Assembly (NCBI GenBank): GCA_023614405.1
Contig: CM042684.1
Span: 209,256,941 to 209,320,940 of the forward strand
Reading direction: 5' to 3'
DNA length: 64,000 nt
Source of the DNA: Avena insularis
Lineage: Eukaryota; Streptophyta; Magnoliopsida; Poales; Poaceae
The notes below the pieces were generated by a model. It worked only from the letters and a program-made list of their open reading frames with translations, was not told where the DNA came from and made no database searches. The position numbers and the translations under genes are program-made. Numbering within the stretch: the stretch's first letter is position 1; each line of letters begins with the position of its first letter. Below, one piece after another: positions 42,332 through 54,502 of the stretch.

Positions 42332-43882
42332 GAATCAACAAGTAACCTCTCAACTCAATTTGCGAACTGGAGTAACGACTTTTTCCTGCCACCACAATGA
42401 TTCGAAGGGCATGCAAAAGCCTAAGCTTGGGGAAGTTTCCTCATGTATCTTTACTTGGCATTTATTTTCTTTTATTTATTTCGAGGTTACGTTTTTATTT
42501 GAGTTTATAAGCACTCGTGTTGGTTTCCCCAACACTTTATTTTTAGTTCTTTTTATTTTGCTTTCGAAATTTTCTAGACGAGCTTTGCCGCCAATTTTCT
42601 ATTCTTTTCATTCCCTCTCTTGAAAATCACAAAAAAAATTCTCCATTTTTCTTTATTTCCCTCTTTCTTTTCTTTCCGCATCGAGGTCTTCAAATATTTG
42701 CAGGAGAGTGATCGACTTCGAGTTTCCAAGAAACAAATAAAAAAGGAATAGAGAAGTGGAACCAAACGTGAGAGGTATGCCTTATGACTCCCCACTTTTG
42801 AAGTTTGAGAAACTCATGCTAGTTAGTAGTAAATGTTGAGATATTATATTGGTGGAGTGAGTCTTTGTATCATAGTAAGATTGCCGTTTGCATGGGTATT
42901 TAATTGTGCTCATTTTGTTCCAGCTCTCGTAATTAACCAAGTCTTGCCTAAAAATTGCTAAACAATTGTAATAAGAAAAAGTCTCACAATTGAAGGCTTG
43001 GGTGTTGAAAGTGCTTAGTCTTGAAGGTTTATTTCTAGAGACACTTGACACCACTAAAAATGTTGATTGACTTGATAGATCTCTTTGAAAGGATTTGTTC
43101 GACTGAATTAATGTTTAGAGGTTTTTGTGAGCATGCCAAAGTTTGACTTGTTAATCATAAGAATGATATAGCTTTACGCGTCTCAAACTTCATGGGATGC
43201 CAACAACTCCGCTGCCTATGAACGATCTTCATGGAGGAAACTCCTAGATTTCGGCTATGAGTTGATTAAACACTTGTAGCAGCAATGCTATGGTGGGTAA
43301 TATTCTTGGCACTCCCGGGTAGCTATAATCATGATGGAATCAATCCTCTGGCTATTATGAGTAATCATTGTGCAAAAGGAACAAAAACCTTAGTGATGCC
43401 ACGAGTGTCCATCACAGCCCGATAAACTAATAAAAATCTTTGGCATGCTCTCAATTACTTAAAAATTGAAAATTCTTGAAGGACAATGAATAGAAAAGTA
43501 GTGCTTGCGAAGTCTTGATTCATTGATGTGAGAGAATTGAGATACTCTAGTATATATTCTTTTCATGACAACTCTCACACTCTTAATTTACATGATTATA
43601 TTTTACTATTCAAAGGCAAGCCTATGAGTTCATTACTTGACATGGAATAAAATTTACACATTTGAATCATCCATGTTTACAATAATTTTGCTGTGCTATA
43701 AGGATGCATGAAACCCGTATGATATGCTTGCCATTACTCTATCTATGTTGAAGTTTTTCGGATTTATGAAGTGGAGGAAACATGAGACTATTAATCATGA
43801 GTAAGATCACCATCTCATTATTTCAGTTTAAATGTTGAGTTCCTTTTTGATTTTGGTTTTCTTGCTTGGGATGATCAAGTTT
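42332..43882 (+). other. non-coding 3' region of RLG-5
   Basis: Begins with a CCTAAGCTTGGGGAAG motif at about 42420-42435 (polypurine-like), then a T-rich tract (42440-42690) and AT-rich DNA with no open frame. Confidence 0.55.
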
Positions 43883-43896
43883 AAGCTTGGGGAGGT
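43883..43896 (+). promoter_or_regulatory. polypurine tract of RLG-5
   Basis: AAGCTTGGGGAGGT, directly before the TGATGGC start of the 3' LTR. Confidence 0.85.
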
Positions 43897-45156
43897 TGAT
43901 GGCTCTGAAATATAGCCATCTACGTCCACATTTAAACTGGATATTAATCATATTTTTGATGAAATATCTCTCTAAACCCTTCCACTAATGCTAATATTCA
44001 GAGGGGTATGCAATCCTTTGTTCTTGTATTTTTCTTGCACAGATAATGTCGTTTAAAGGAGGGAATAACTATATTAAAGTCAAAGATATGAGATTTCCAA
44101 CAACCAGAAGAACCCAGGAGCCGTCCAACGAAGGCAGACGCCGTAGCGACCAACTATACGACCGGAGCAAAAAAAATCGACCGTATAGCTCCAGTCATAT
44201 AGTTGGCGTCGCCACCGTTAGGTCAAACAGACAACTTTCATGAAGGGGCCCCTATATAAAGAAGCCTCAGGCGACGGGAAAACAATGCTCACCTCACCCC
44301 GAAGAAGCCAGACTCCGCAAAAAAGACGCCTTAGATCTCCAAACCCTTCTCCATCTTCATAGCCATCTTCCACCACTTGTAATAGTAGATCTCTTCTCCG
44401 ATTGGCGACATTGTAAGACTATTGCTATCAATCTTATGATTTTCATTACAATGTTTGTGATTGCTGATCTCATCTCTATGTGTGAGTAATTCTCCTTGGG
44501 CTAAGGGCTTCGTCCTAGCCATGTATAAATTGTGCATGTTACTTATCATAGATGGGATCATGTATTAGTTTGTATGACATGATGATTATTGTATCCTCTC
44601 TTGCCTCAATACAAGGACTTGTCAGGTACCCAAGACCTCGAGGGTTTAGCCAGGTATAGGGAGTATGAGTGATGACTGATCTGCAGGTTGGGAACCCTAG
44701 TGACAGAAGGGGTAGTACGGCTGTATGTGAGGGATTTGCTTGAGATTAACAGTGACATCACTATGCATATCATTAGTTCTCTTTCTTCTATGGATGAGAC
44801 TAGTAGGTTATTAGTATAAGCGATTGTGGAGGCAATAGCAATTATGGATGCACTACCCAGATATAATTTATCTTGCTCTAACAAGTACACGCATACTTTA
44901 TTTCTATCTATTTTTCCATCAGATCTTTTTGCATAGCTACAGGTGAAACCGAACGCCGTAGGCCCTCTCTCTCCATCATCAACAATAACAAAAAGACGCA
45001 AGATACTGGTCCGGTAAAAACACAAAAGGAATTCTAAAACTCCCAATGGTCCATTAAAGTAACTTCACTACGCATTCGCTTCCCATGGATTCGATAACCT
45101 AGGTCTACTAGGGAAACAGAGCTATACTGCATTCGTAATCCAGATCGAAGGTATCA
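43897..45156 (+). repeat. 3' LTR of RLG-5 (about 1260 bp)
   Basis: Starts TGATGGCTCTGAAATATAG and probably ends GAAGGTATCA at 45156, just before satellite DNA resumes. It contains the foldback motif at 44150-44206. The right end is inferred from the return of satellite sequence and a CA terminus. Confidence 0.7.
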
Positions 45157-47217
45157 TTGTGCGCGTGTGTGTGTGTCGATCATTGTGGTTTGGAAAATAA
45201 CACATGCAATGTCACTCCAACATGTGTCCAACCATGGCTAAGAACCCTAGCAACATGCTGGGATTCAACTGCCACGGGTAGTGGAGCACCAGTTTGAAGG
45301 ATGTTGCATCACCGCACCCACTTGGATGTGTGTGTCCATGTGGATCGTTGTGGTTTGGCAAAGAACAGATGCAGTCTCACTCCAACATGTGTCCAACCAT
45401 ATCCAAGAACCCTAGCAACACGATGGGATTCAACTGCCACATGTAGTGGAGCACTAGCTTGAAAGAGCTGGCATCACCACAACCACTTGGATGTTTGTGG
45501 CCATGTGGATTATTGTGGTTTGGAAAAGAACACATGCAATGTCACTCCAACATGTGTACCACCACATGCAATGTCACTTGGATATGTGTGGCCATATGGA
45601 TCATCTTTGTTTGACAAAGAACACATGCAATGTCACTTCAACATGTGTCCAACCATATCTAGGTACCCTAGCAACATGATGGGATTGAATTGCCACATGT
45701 AGTGGAGCACTAGTTTGAAAGAGGTTGCGTCACCACAGCCACTTGGATGTGTGTGGCCATGTGGATCATTGTGGTTTGGAAAAGAACACATGCAATGTCA
45801 CTCCAACATGTGTCCAACCATGTCTAGTAACCCCAGTAATATGCTAGGATTCAACTGGCAAATGTAATGGAGAACCAATTTGAAATACGTTGCATCACCA
45901 TGTGCGGCCATGTGGATCATTGTGGTTTGCAAAGAATACATGCAATGTCACTCAACCATGTGTCCAACCATGCAAGGAAAGGTAGCAACATGCTGGGATT
46001 CAACTGCCACATGTAATGGAGCACCAGTTTGAAACAGGTTGCATCACCACACCCACTTGGAAGTATGTGGCCATGTGTATCATTACGGTTTGGTAAAGAA
46101 CACATGCAATGTCACTCCAACATGTGTCCAACCATGTTCATGAACCCTAACAACATGCTGGGATTCAACTGCCACATGTAGTGGAGCACCGGTTTGAAAG
46201 AGGTTGCAACACCACACCCACTTGGATGTGTGTGGCCATGTGGATCATTGTGGTTTGGAAAATAACACATGCAATGTCACTCAACCATGTGTCCAACCAT
46301 GGCCAGGAAAGCTAGCAACATTCTGGGATTAAACTGCCACATGTAGTGGAGCAATAGTTTGAAAGATGTTGCATCACCACACACACTTGGATGTTTCTGG
46401 CCATGTTGAGCATTTTTGTTTGACAAATAACACATGAAATGTCACTTCAACGTGTGTCCAACCATATCTAGGAGCCCTAGCAACATGCTGTGATTGAGCT
46501 GCCACATGTAGTGGAGCACCAGTTTGAAAGAGGTTGCATCACCACACCCACTTGGATGTGTGTGTTTGTGGCCATATGGATCATTGTGGTTTGGAAAAGA
46601 ACACATGAAATTTCACTCCAAAATGTGTCCAACCATGTCCAGGAACCCTAGCAACATGTTGGGATTCAATGGCCACATGAAGTGGAGCACCAGTTTGAAA
46701 GAGGTTGCATCACCACACCCACTTGGAGTGTGTGTGTGTGTGCGTGTGTGTGTGTGTGGATCATTTTTGGTTTGGAAAAGAACACATGCAATGTCACTCC
46801 AACATGTGTCCAACCATGGCTAAGAACCCTAGTAACATGCTAGGATTCAACTGCCACATGTAGTGGAGCACCAATTTGAAAGATGTTGCATCACCACACC
46901 CACTTGGGTGTGTATGGCCATGTGGATCATTGTGGTTTGGTAAATAACACATGTAATGTCACTCCAACTTGTGTCAAACCATGGCCAGAAACCCTAGCAA
47001 CATGCTGGGATTCAACTACCACATGTAGTGGAGCACCATTTTGAAAGATGTTGCATCACCACACCCACTTGGATGTGTGAGGTCATGTGGATCATTGTGG
47101 TTTGGCAAAGAACACATGCAATGTCACTCCAACATGTAACCAACCATGGCCAGGAACCCTAGCAACATGTTGGGATTCAACTGCCACATGTAGTGGAGCA
47201 CCAGTTTGAAAGAGGTT
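45157..47217 (+). repeat. 165-bp satellite, block 4 (about 12 monomers)
   Basis: Same orientation. It carries copies of block 3 marker variants offset by 9360-9361 bp, which is about 1.42 kb once RLG-5 is removed. It includes a GT-expanded monomer at about 46727-46765 that corresponds to the RLG-5 target but is unoccupied. It stops at the CACTA terminus after '...gaaagaggtt'. Confidence 0.95.
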
Positions 47218-47849
47218 CACTACAAGAAAAGTTGGCTTTTACAACACACGATTTTCGTGGTTGAAGGCCCTTTTTTGTGGCTAAAAATTCTTCCACGATG
47301 GATGTCCTTCATGCTAAAAGCCCCATCATAAATGAATCAACCACTATTTTTTTTCGACCGTGGCGGCTCGCACCCTTCGGCAATGAAAACTTGTTCCATC
47401 ATAGATCTGTTCGCCAGCCGCGTTGACTGCTGATATCACACAAACTACCATGTGGTAGCTGCTGTTAACGTCCAGTGACCGCTGTTAATGGTCGCATAAA
47501 CCATGGTAGAATCTAGTCCTAGCCAAGGCCTGCTAATAATTAATGGGTCGGCCCATGTGGAGAGCCCAATAGGAATACGAACCTTTACTGTTTTGTCCTG
47601 CACTGTCTGGAATTGGCCTAGTACTGCAGCCATCATTGGCCCATACACTTTAGGGCCCGACCCTATTTCAGCCTATATAAGCCCAAGCTAGCCCAACACT
47701 GTGCTGCCACTTGAGGCCTACACCAATACAGCCTGGTAATGTTCAATCATGTTGCCAATCTAGTCTTTTACTGTGCAGTCCTATTAATGTTCCAGCCGTT
47801 TAGGAATTTTGCCCCGTTACTATTTAGGCCCTTTAGAGTTTGGGATTTT

Positions 47850-48240
47850 GGCTATTCTTGCCAGTATTGTTCGGCCTGTTACTGTAGTGTCATGCCATCG
47901 TACTGGCCTTTTAATGTTCTGGTCATTTACTGTTCTAGCCATTTACTGTTGAGACCATTCATGATTCCGGTCTTCCACTATTCAAGACTTTCATTGTTTC
48001 AGCATTTCTACTATTTAGGCCTTTCACTGTTCTGGCCTTTCTCTACTATGGTCTTCTACTGTTCTGTCCTTCTACTGTTCTGTCCTTTTACTGTTCTGGC
48101 CTTTTATCGTTCTAGCCTTTTATTGTTCTGGCCTTTCACTATTCTGTCCTTTTACACTTCTGGCCTTTTACTGTTCTGGCATTTTACTATTCTGGCCTTT
48201 TACCCTTCTGGACTTTTACTGTTCTGGTTGTTTTGGTTCG
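47850..48240 (+). repeat. 16-bp minisatellite inside the CACTA element
   Basis: Degenerate tandem copies of 'tgttctggccttttac' (16 bp), clearest at 48060-48235. They create a low-complexity open frame (47739-48362) that I do not regard as a gene. Confidence 0.8.
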
Positions 48241-48445
48241 TCCATGCGCATGTTGTTTCAATGTTTGGAATGTTACTACTTTGGCTTGTTACTATTTTAG
48301 CCTCTTTTGCTAGCGCCTACTTTTTGGCAGAACAGAGGAATATCAAGACATCAATTAATTGACATGCACAAATTAAAACTACTTATTACACAACAATAAA
48401 AGTTTATTACAATAGGTTATACAACAAGACCAAATTTCTAAAATA

Positions 48446-49655
48446 TTACAAAGTGTTGGTATCATCATTAAGAGATCGGTACATGGCGATTCGCTCCAAT
48501 GTATCATTTGTCCTCTTCTGCAACATTCCAGCTACAGATCTAAGAGCAGCTACACCCTTTCTTTCTGCATGCAATACAACCTTTATATATTTATCACCTG
48601 CAGGAGTTGTTCTAGGTGGACAGTTAAGTAAGTTGTTTGCTTAGGAAATGCAATGGGAGGATGGAAGAGGGATCACAACTTTCAGTCCTGCCTTCCAAGG
48701 ACTCCTGCTTGCTTTTAACTGCGGCCTGCTAAAATATGGTGAAAGACGTTAAAACAAATAACAAGTGAAACAAGTAGTATTATATAAAGTAGAGATCATT
48801 TAAAGTAACTATCAACTTATAGTAGCATGTTCAGGCTGATAGTAGCTCCTTCTCGAGCGGGTGCGACTCCTGGTTAAACTGCCAGAAGAATCTGAGCCAA
48901 GCAGTTGGAACTCTGGTCCTTGTACTCCATTGTCATTTCTCTGCATTAAGGCGTAACATTTAAAACCGAGTTAGCTGGTTTGGAAGGATGAAAATTCTTG
49001 AAAAACACCAAAAACATAGCATTGAAAATTACCAGATGTATGATTCAAGCTAGATAGCTGGTTTGGAAAGTTGAAAGCAGGTGAAAACACCAAAATATAG
49101 CATTAAAATGACCAAATATAAGATTCGAACTAGATGGACATTTTATGAATTATGCATTTGTAGATAGAAATATAATAGAACATGAATGCAAATGTCATGG
49201 CAAGGTCTTAGGTAGAATGACTTATTAACTTATTAGGCATGTAGATTATACAACTGATTAACATGACAAGAAACTGGCCTAAGTAACATAAGGAAACCTC
49301 ACACTTCAGCCTTGTTGGGCATTAGATTGTCAGTGTTGGCTCCTCTATGAGCTGTTTGCATGACCCGTGCGAGCGCTCGGAAAGAATATCATCTATGAGT
49401 TGGTGTTAGAGGATTAAACCGATAGCGTGAGAATGTAAGAAAGGGAATAAAAGCGAGAAGCTAATGATGTGGATAAGACCAACCAGATGTGGGGTGCAAA
49501 CGAAATGGAAATAGCATACATGATATTGAGCAACATTCTAACAATTTCGTAGCTTACGAGTACCAAAAATATAGCAAACACGCAAGAGAAATTACCACTA
49601 CACGGCGAGGACGGGTGGGACGGGCAAGAGAGCGGCGAGGGCGGTGGCTCGACAT
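48446..49655 (-). pseudogene. decayed multi-exon gene inside the CACTA element, possibly a Ptta/EnSpm-type transposon protein
   Basis: A first exon starts with ATG at 49655 (MSSHRPRRSLARPTRPRRV) before a GTAATT donor near 49595. Coding-like pieces follow at about 49290-49400 (RALARVMQTAHRGANTDNLM), 48815-48955 (QGPEFQLLGSDSSGSLTRSR) and a last exon ending in TAA at 48446 (TPAGDKYIKVVLHAERKGVA, then ALRSVAGMLQKRTND). The last piece has the feel of plant EnSpm-type transposon proteins. Junctions and frames are uncertain, so the model is tentative. Confidence 0.4.
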
Positions 49656-49900
49656 TTCAGAGTCAGTGACGAGTGATTCAGTGAAGAGGCCCCTGTAGGG
49701 TAGACGACAACGTTGCTGAAGCATATCCGGTGCAGCGAGGGAGTTGGTGAACTAGTTCCGGTGAAGAGCACCGACAGCGGATGATATCTGGTGTGGAAGA
49801 AAGGGCCAGCGGTGAAGCAGCTATAGGAAGGTCGAGGTTCAAGGGGTGTGGGCGAGGAATAGGCGATGGGGGGATATAGGTGGGATGGCGCACATTTACC

Positions 49901-50180
49901 ACCTATACCCCTCTATTATTGCATTACTCCCATGACCTTTGTTTTCAGAGCAGGTATAGAAGAGGAATTTTGCATTTGCAAAAAGCGGGGCAGGATATTT
50001 GAATAGATGCGCTGGATATTTGAATAGATGTGCGCAGGATGTTTTAGCACCTTGCGGAAATTTTGAGATTGAAGCTTCCAGCGTATGCTATACCGACGCA
50101 GCCGCTCTCATGTGTTGGCCCCGTCTAGACCCACACGCTATCAATAATATGCTTACCAACATATAAATGAGTTTCCACAC
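49901..50180. other. short interval with no recognised feature
   Basis: AT-rich non-coding DNA between the CACTA gene promoter side and the first unit of the TTTAGGG-rich array. No terminus or repeat was recognised. Confidence 0.35.
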
Positions 50181-53100
50181 ATTTGCCAAAATTGATAAAC
50201 ATTATATTTTGAAGGCTTTTATACAAGATGAGCAAGGTCACGGCCATATCTCTGCTATAGTTTATGATAGCGTGTCCATATCTGGTAGATCTCTTCATCT
50301 TGGCATTTCAAAAGAAGATTCTAGATCTTATGGATAATGCCCAACTTTCATGAATTTTCAAACTTCCTAGCAAAATCTATGCAATAAAATGACTTTTTAA
50401 CAATCTAAAGTAAGTATGTCTAATTTTGAACTACAAAGTGTGTGATATACCTTGCTCTTGACTTTTTAAAAATAATTCAAAGATACCAAGTAGTCAAATA
50501 TTGGAGAACCACCGAGAGTTTCGCAAAATTCAACTTTTTGATATGAATGGTAACGACACCAAATTTCGGCCATTTTTAAGAAAATACAAAGAAACAAAAT
50601 ATAAAACGGAATACAACCATTCTTTTCTCTCTTCGTGTCTCACCAAGTGCACTAGCTAGTTTCCATGGAAAAATATAATCTTAAAATTTGATGACTTTTG
50701 AAAAATCATATCACAATATATGGAGTACCATGTAAGAATATGCATGGCTTTCAAACCAGATGACCAAGGTCATGGCCATATCTTTTCTATAGTTTATAAT
50801 AACTTATCCATATTTGTTAGTTGGTTTGTATTGGCATTTAAAATATTATTTACAAAGGAAGCTTCCGAATTCGAAGTTATTTCAATTTAAGGCAAACAAT
50901 GGCTTTTGTCATGAAGCAACTACAAAATATGGCTCAAAATCCCACTACCCCAGTTTTCGCACAAAGTAAACATAGCCTAGGGTTAAGTTTAGGGTTCAAG
51001 GTTTATTTTGGGTTGAGGGTTTAGGGGTTCATGGTTTTGGGTTTAGGATTTTAGGGTTTAGGCTTTTAGGGTTGAGGGGTTTAGGGTTCATGATTTAGGG
51101 TTTAGGGTTGTTCAGGGTTTTAGGGTTCATGATTGTTTAGGTTTTAGGGTTTAGGGAATATTCAATAATAATGTTTAATCTATATATATATATGGTTATA
51201 TTTGTGGAATAAAATGGCGTTATGGCAATTTAATGAAAGTATCTCAAATTTTGATCTATAAGTGCATATACCTGCTTGGTAAGGGTTTAGGGTTCTAGGG
51301 TTAGGAGGTTAGGGTTTAGGGTTAAGGTTTTTTGGATTTCAATAATGTTCAAGCTTTATGCTTATATTCATAGAATAGAATGACGTTATCACAATTTAAT
51401 GAAAGTATCTCGAATTTTGATCTATAAGTGCATTGTACCTGCTTGGTTTAGGGTTTATGGGTCAAGGATTTAGGGTTTTACGGTTTAGGTTTTATGGGTT
51501 GTTTAGGGTTTAGGGATTAGCGATTTTTCAATAATGCTAAAAGATTTATGCTTATATTCGTCGAATAGAATGGCGTTACCTGATTTAATGAAAGTATCTC
51601 AATTTTTGATCTATAAGTGCATGATACCTGCTTGGTTAGGGTTTTGGGTTTTAGTGTTTTACAGTTTAGGTTTTATGGTTGTATAGGGTTTAGGGTTTAG
51701 GGAATTTTCAATAATGCTCAAGCTTTATGCTTATATTCATCAAATAGAATGGCGTTACCTAATTCATTGAAAGTATCTCAAATTTTGATCTATAAGTGTA
51801 TGATACCTGCTTGGTTAGTGTTTATGGGTTGAGGGTTTGGGGTTTTAGGGTTTAGGTTTTAGGGGTTGTTTAGGGTTTAGGGAATTTTTGATAATTCTCA
51901 AAATTTATGCTTATATTCGTCAAATAGAATGGAATTACCAATTAAATGAAAGTATATCAAATTTTGATCTATAAGTGCATGCTACGTGATTGGTAAGGGT
52001 TTATGGTTTTGGGTTTTAGGGGTTTAGGGTTTAGGGTTTCAGGAATTTTCAATAATGTTCAAGCTGCTTTATGCTTATATTCATGGAATAGAATGGGGTT
52101 ACATCAATTTATTGAAAGTATCTCAAATTTTGATCTATAAGTGCATGATACCTTCTTGGTTAGGGTTTATGGGTCAAGGGTTTAGGGTTTTAGGGTTTTA
52201 TAGTTTTGTTTTATGGGTTGTTTAGGGTTTAGGGTTTAGCAAATTTTCAATAATGCTCAAGATTTATGCTTATATTCGTAGAATAGAATGGTGTTAGCTG
52301 ATTTAATGAAAGTATCTCAAATTTTGATCAATGAGTGCATGACACCTGCTTGGGTAGGGTTTATGGCTGAGGATTTAGGGCTTTAGGGTTTAGGTTTTAG
52401 GGGTTGTTTAGGGTTTAGGGAATTTTTGATATTGCTCAGGTTTTATGCTTATATTCGTCAAACAGAATGGCGTTACCCAATTTAACGAAATTATCCTTAA
52501 TTTTTATCTATAAGTGCAAGCTACGTGCTTGGTGAGGGTTTAGGGTTATAAGGTTTAGGGGTTTAGGATTTGGGTATTAGGTTTAGGGTTTTCGGTTTTG
52601 GGAATTTTCAATAATGTCCAAGCTTTATGCTTATATTCGTGGAATACAATGGTGTTAACCAATTTAACGGAAGTATCTCAAATTTTGATCTATAAGTGCA
52701 TGATACCTGCTTGGTCAGGGTTTATGGCTTTAGAGTTTATTGTTTGGGATTCCGTGAATTCTCCATAATATGTTCAAACTTTATGGTTATATATATTCAT
52801 GGAATAGACTGGTGTTACCGCAATTTAATGAAAGTATCTCAAAATTTGATCTACAAGTCGATGATACCCTACTTGGTCATATTTTTTGTTAAATACAATT
52901 GAAGGTACCGAAGTACTAAAACAAGGGAGAAACACCAAGAGTTCCGTGAGATTTAGGCGCTATTTGGTTGGGCACTAATTCTGGCTTTTGATTTTTGGCT
53001 TATAAAGCGAGGAACGTGTTTTTGGCTTTATTTTTTTACTCTCACATAGTTGAATGTTGTTATAAGCCAAAATCAAAAATCTAAAGTGGCTTATAAAATA

Positions 53101-54502
53101 AAGCTAAAAGCGATAGATAAGCTTAACCAAACAACCCCTCAACTTCTTGATATGAATGCTAATAATGCAGCCTAATTTGGGAACTTTTGAAAGAAAATGC
53201 AAATAAAAAATATATAAATTGAAGCAATGTCTTTCTTTCGAAGAGTATTTTGTTATGTGCACTACCTCATTTCCATGAAAAGTATGCTAAAATTTAACAA
53301 CTTTCGAAGAAACCCATTTCATAATATGGCGTACCATGTATGCATATTCATGGCTTTCAAACGAGATGACCAAGGTCATGGCAATATGTTTGCCATAGTT
53401 TAGGATAACGTGTCCATGTTTGGTAGATCAGTGCATAACTACATATTGGAATTTCAAACAAGGTTTACGAAAAAGGTGCATCCAAATTCGAAGTTATTTC
53501 AATTTTCTAAGGCAAACAATGGCTTTTGTCATGAAGCAACTAAAAAATATGGCTCAAAATCCCACTACCCCAGTTTTCGCACAAAGTATATATAGCCTAG
53601 GGTTAAGTTTAGGATTCGGGGTTTATTTTGGGTTAAGGGTTTAGGGGTTCATGGTTTTGGGTCTAGGATTTTAGGGTTTAGGCTTTTAGGGTTTAGGGGT
53701 TTAGGGTTCATGTTTTAGCGTTTAAGGTTGTTTAGGGTTTATGATTGTTTAGGTTTTAGGGTTTAGGGAATTTTCAATAATAATGTTTAAGCTATATATA
53801 TGGTTATATTTGTGGAATAGAATGGCGTTATCGCAATTTAATGAAAGTATCTCAAATTTTGATCTATAAGTGCATATACCTGCTTGGTAAGGGTTTAGGG
53901 TTCTAGGGTTAGGAGGTTAGGGTTAAGGTTTTTTGATTTTCAATAATGTTCAAGCTTTATGCTTATATTCACAGAATAGAATGGCGTTATCAAAATTTAA
54001 TGAAAGTATCTCAAATTTTGATCTATAAGTGCATGGTACCTGCTTGGTTTAGGGTTTATCGGTAGAGGATTTAGGGTTTTACAGTTTAGGTTTTATGGAT
54101 TTTTTAGGGTTTAGGGATTAGCGATTTTTCAATAATGCTCAAAGATTTATGCTTATATTCGTCGAATAGAATGGCGTTACCTGATTTAATGAAAGTATCT
54201 CAATTTTTGATCTATAAGTGCATGATACCTGCTTGGTTAGGGTTTATGGGTCGAGGGTTTTGGGTTTTAGTATTTTACAGTTTAGATTTTATGGTTTTAT
54301 AGGGTTTAGGGTTTAGCGAATTTTCAATAATGCTCAAGCTTTATGCTTATATTCGTCGAATAGAATGGTGTTACCTAATTTATTGAAAGTATCTCAAATT
54401 TTGATCTATAAGTGTATGATACCTGCTTGGTTAGTGTTTAAGGGTTGAGGGTTTGGGGTTTTAGGGTTTAGGTTTTAGGGGTTGTTTAGGGTTTAGGGAA
54501 TT
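50180..54502 (+). repeat. higher-order array: spacer plus about 180-bp units rich in TTTAGGG-like motifs
   Basis: The landmark 'gatctataagtg' recurs at about 51257, 51423, 51612, 51791, 51970, 52136, 52509 and 52691 (166-194 bp apart), with a changed copy at about 52330. It recurs again at 53865, 54024, 54213 and 54407. Each unit has a constant part (ttatgcttatattcg...aatggcgttac) and a variable part of degenerate 'gggttta' copies. A longer module (a spacer of about 430 bp followed by the units) is repeated with an offset of about 2.62 kb (50891 versus 53511). It is not a true telomere: the heptamers are irregular. It is cut on the right by RLG-6. Confidence 0.85.
52956..53138. mobile_element. 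Tourist-like MITE (183 bp)
   Basis: The terminal inverted repeats are GGCGCTATTTGGTTGGGC and, at the other end, the complement of GGGGTTGTTTGGTTAAGC (13 of 18 identical). Internal halves are also complementary (ggcttttgatttttggctta versus taagccaaaatcaaaaatct). It is flanked by tta on the left and tca on the right, a degenerate 3-bp duplication. The sister module at about 50511-50545 lacks it, giving an empty site. There is no coding capacity. Confidence 0.75.

Larger units (their letters stand above)
37219..45156 (+). mobile_element. RLG-5: non-autonomous Athila-type LTR retrotransposon (about 7.9 kb)
   Basis: LTR-related ends, a broken Gag, protease, an array of foldback repeats, an intact ATHILA-domain-like ORF, a non-coding 3' region, a polypurine tract and a 3' LTR. 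No reverse transcriptase or integrase. The 5' LTR is shortened and the primer-binding site is not recognisable. The flanking 5-mers are gtgtg and ttgtg (one mismatch), a weak target duplication within a GT run. Confidence 0.8.
47218..49900 (-). mobile_element. CACTA (CMC/EnSpm) transposon, one terminus and part of the body
   Basis: CACTACAAGAAAAG at 47218 is the canonical plant CACTA terminal inverted repeat, and it abruptly interrupts a satellite monomer (the expected 3-bp target would be gtt). The opposite terminus (CTTGTAGTG) is not found in the window, so the right limit given is arbitrary. The element may extend through the TTTAGGG-rich array and carry the nested RLG-6/RLG-7, or it may be truncated. 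A decayed minus-strand gene lies inside. Confidence 0.6.

Noticed and set aside
12378..47217. CENP-B-box-like motif in the satellite
   Set aside because: I looked for a TTCG...CGGG-type core in the consensus monomer and did not see one. Centromere identity cannot be claimed from length alone.
47739..48362. 207-residue open frame rich in Phe/Leu
   Set aside because: It is produced by the 16-bp minisatellite; low complexity and no homology pattern.
50930..54500. Possible true interstitial telomere
   Set aside because: The TTTAGGG-like heptamers are irregular and embedded in longer units of about 180 bp with unrelated constant sequence.
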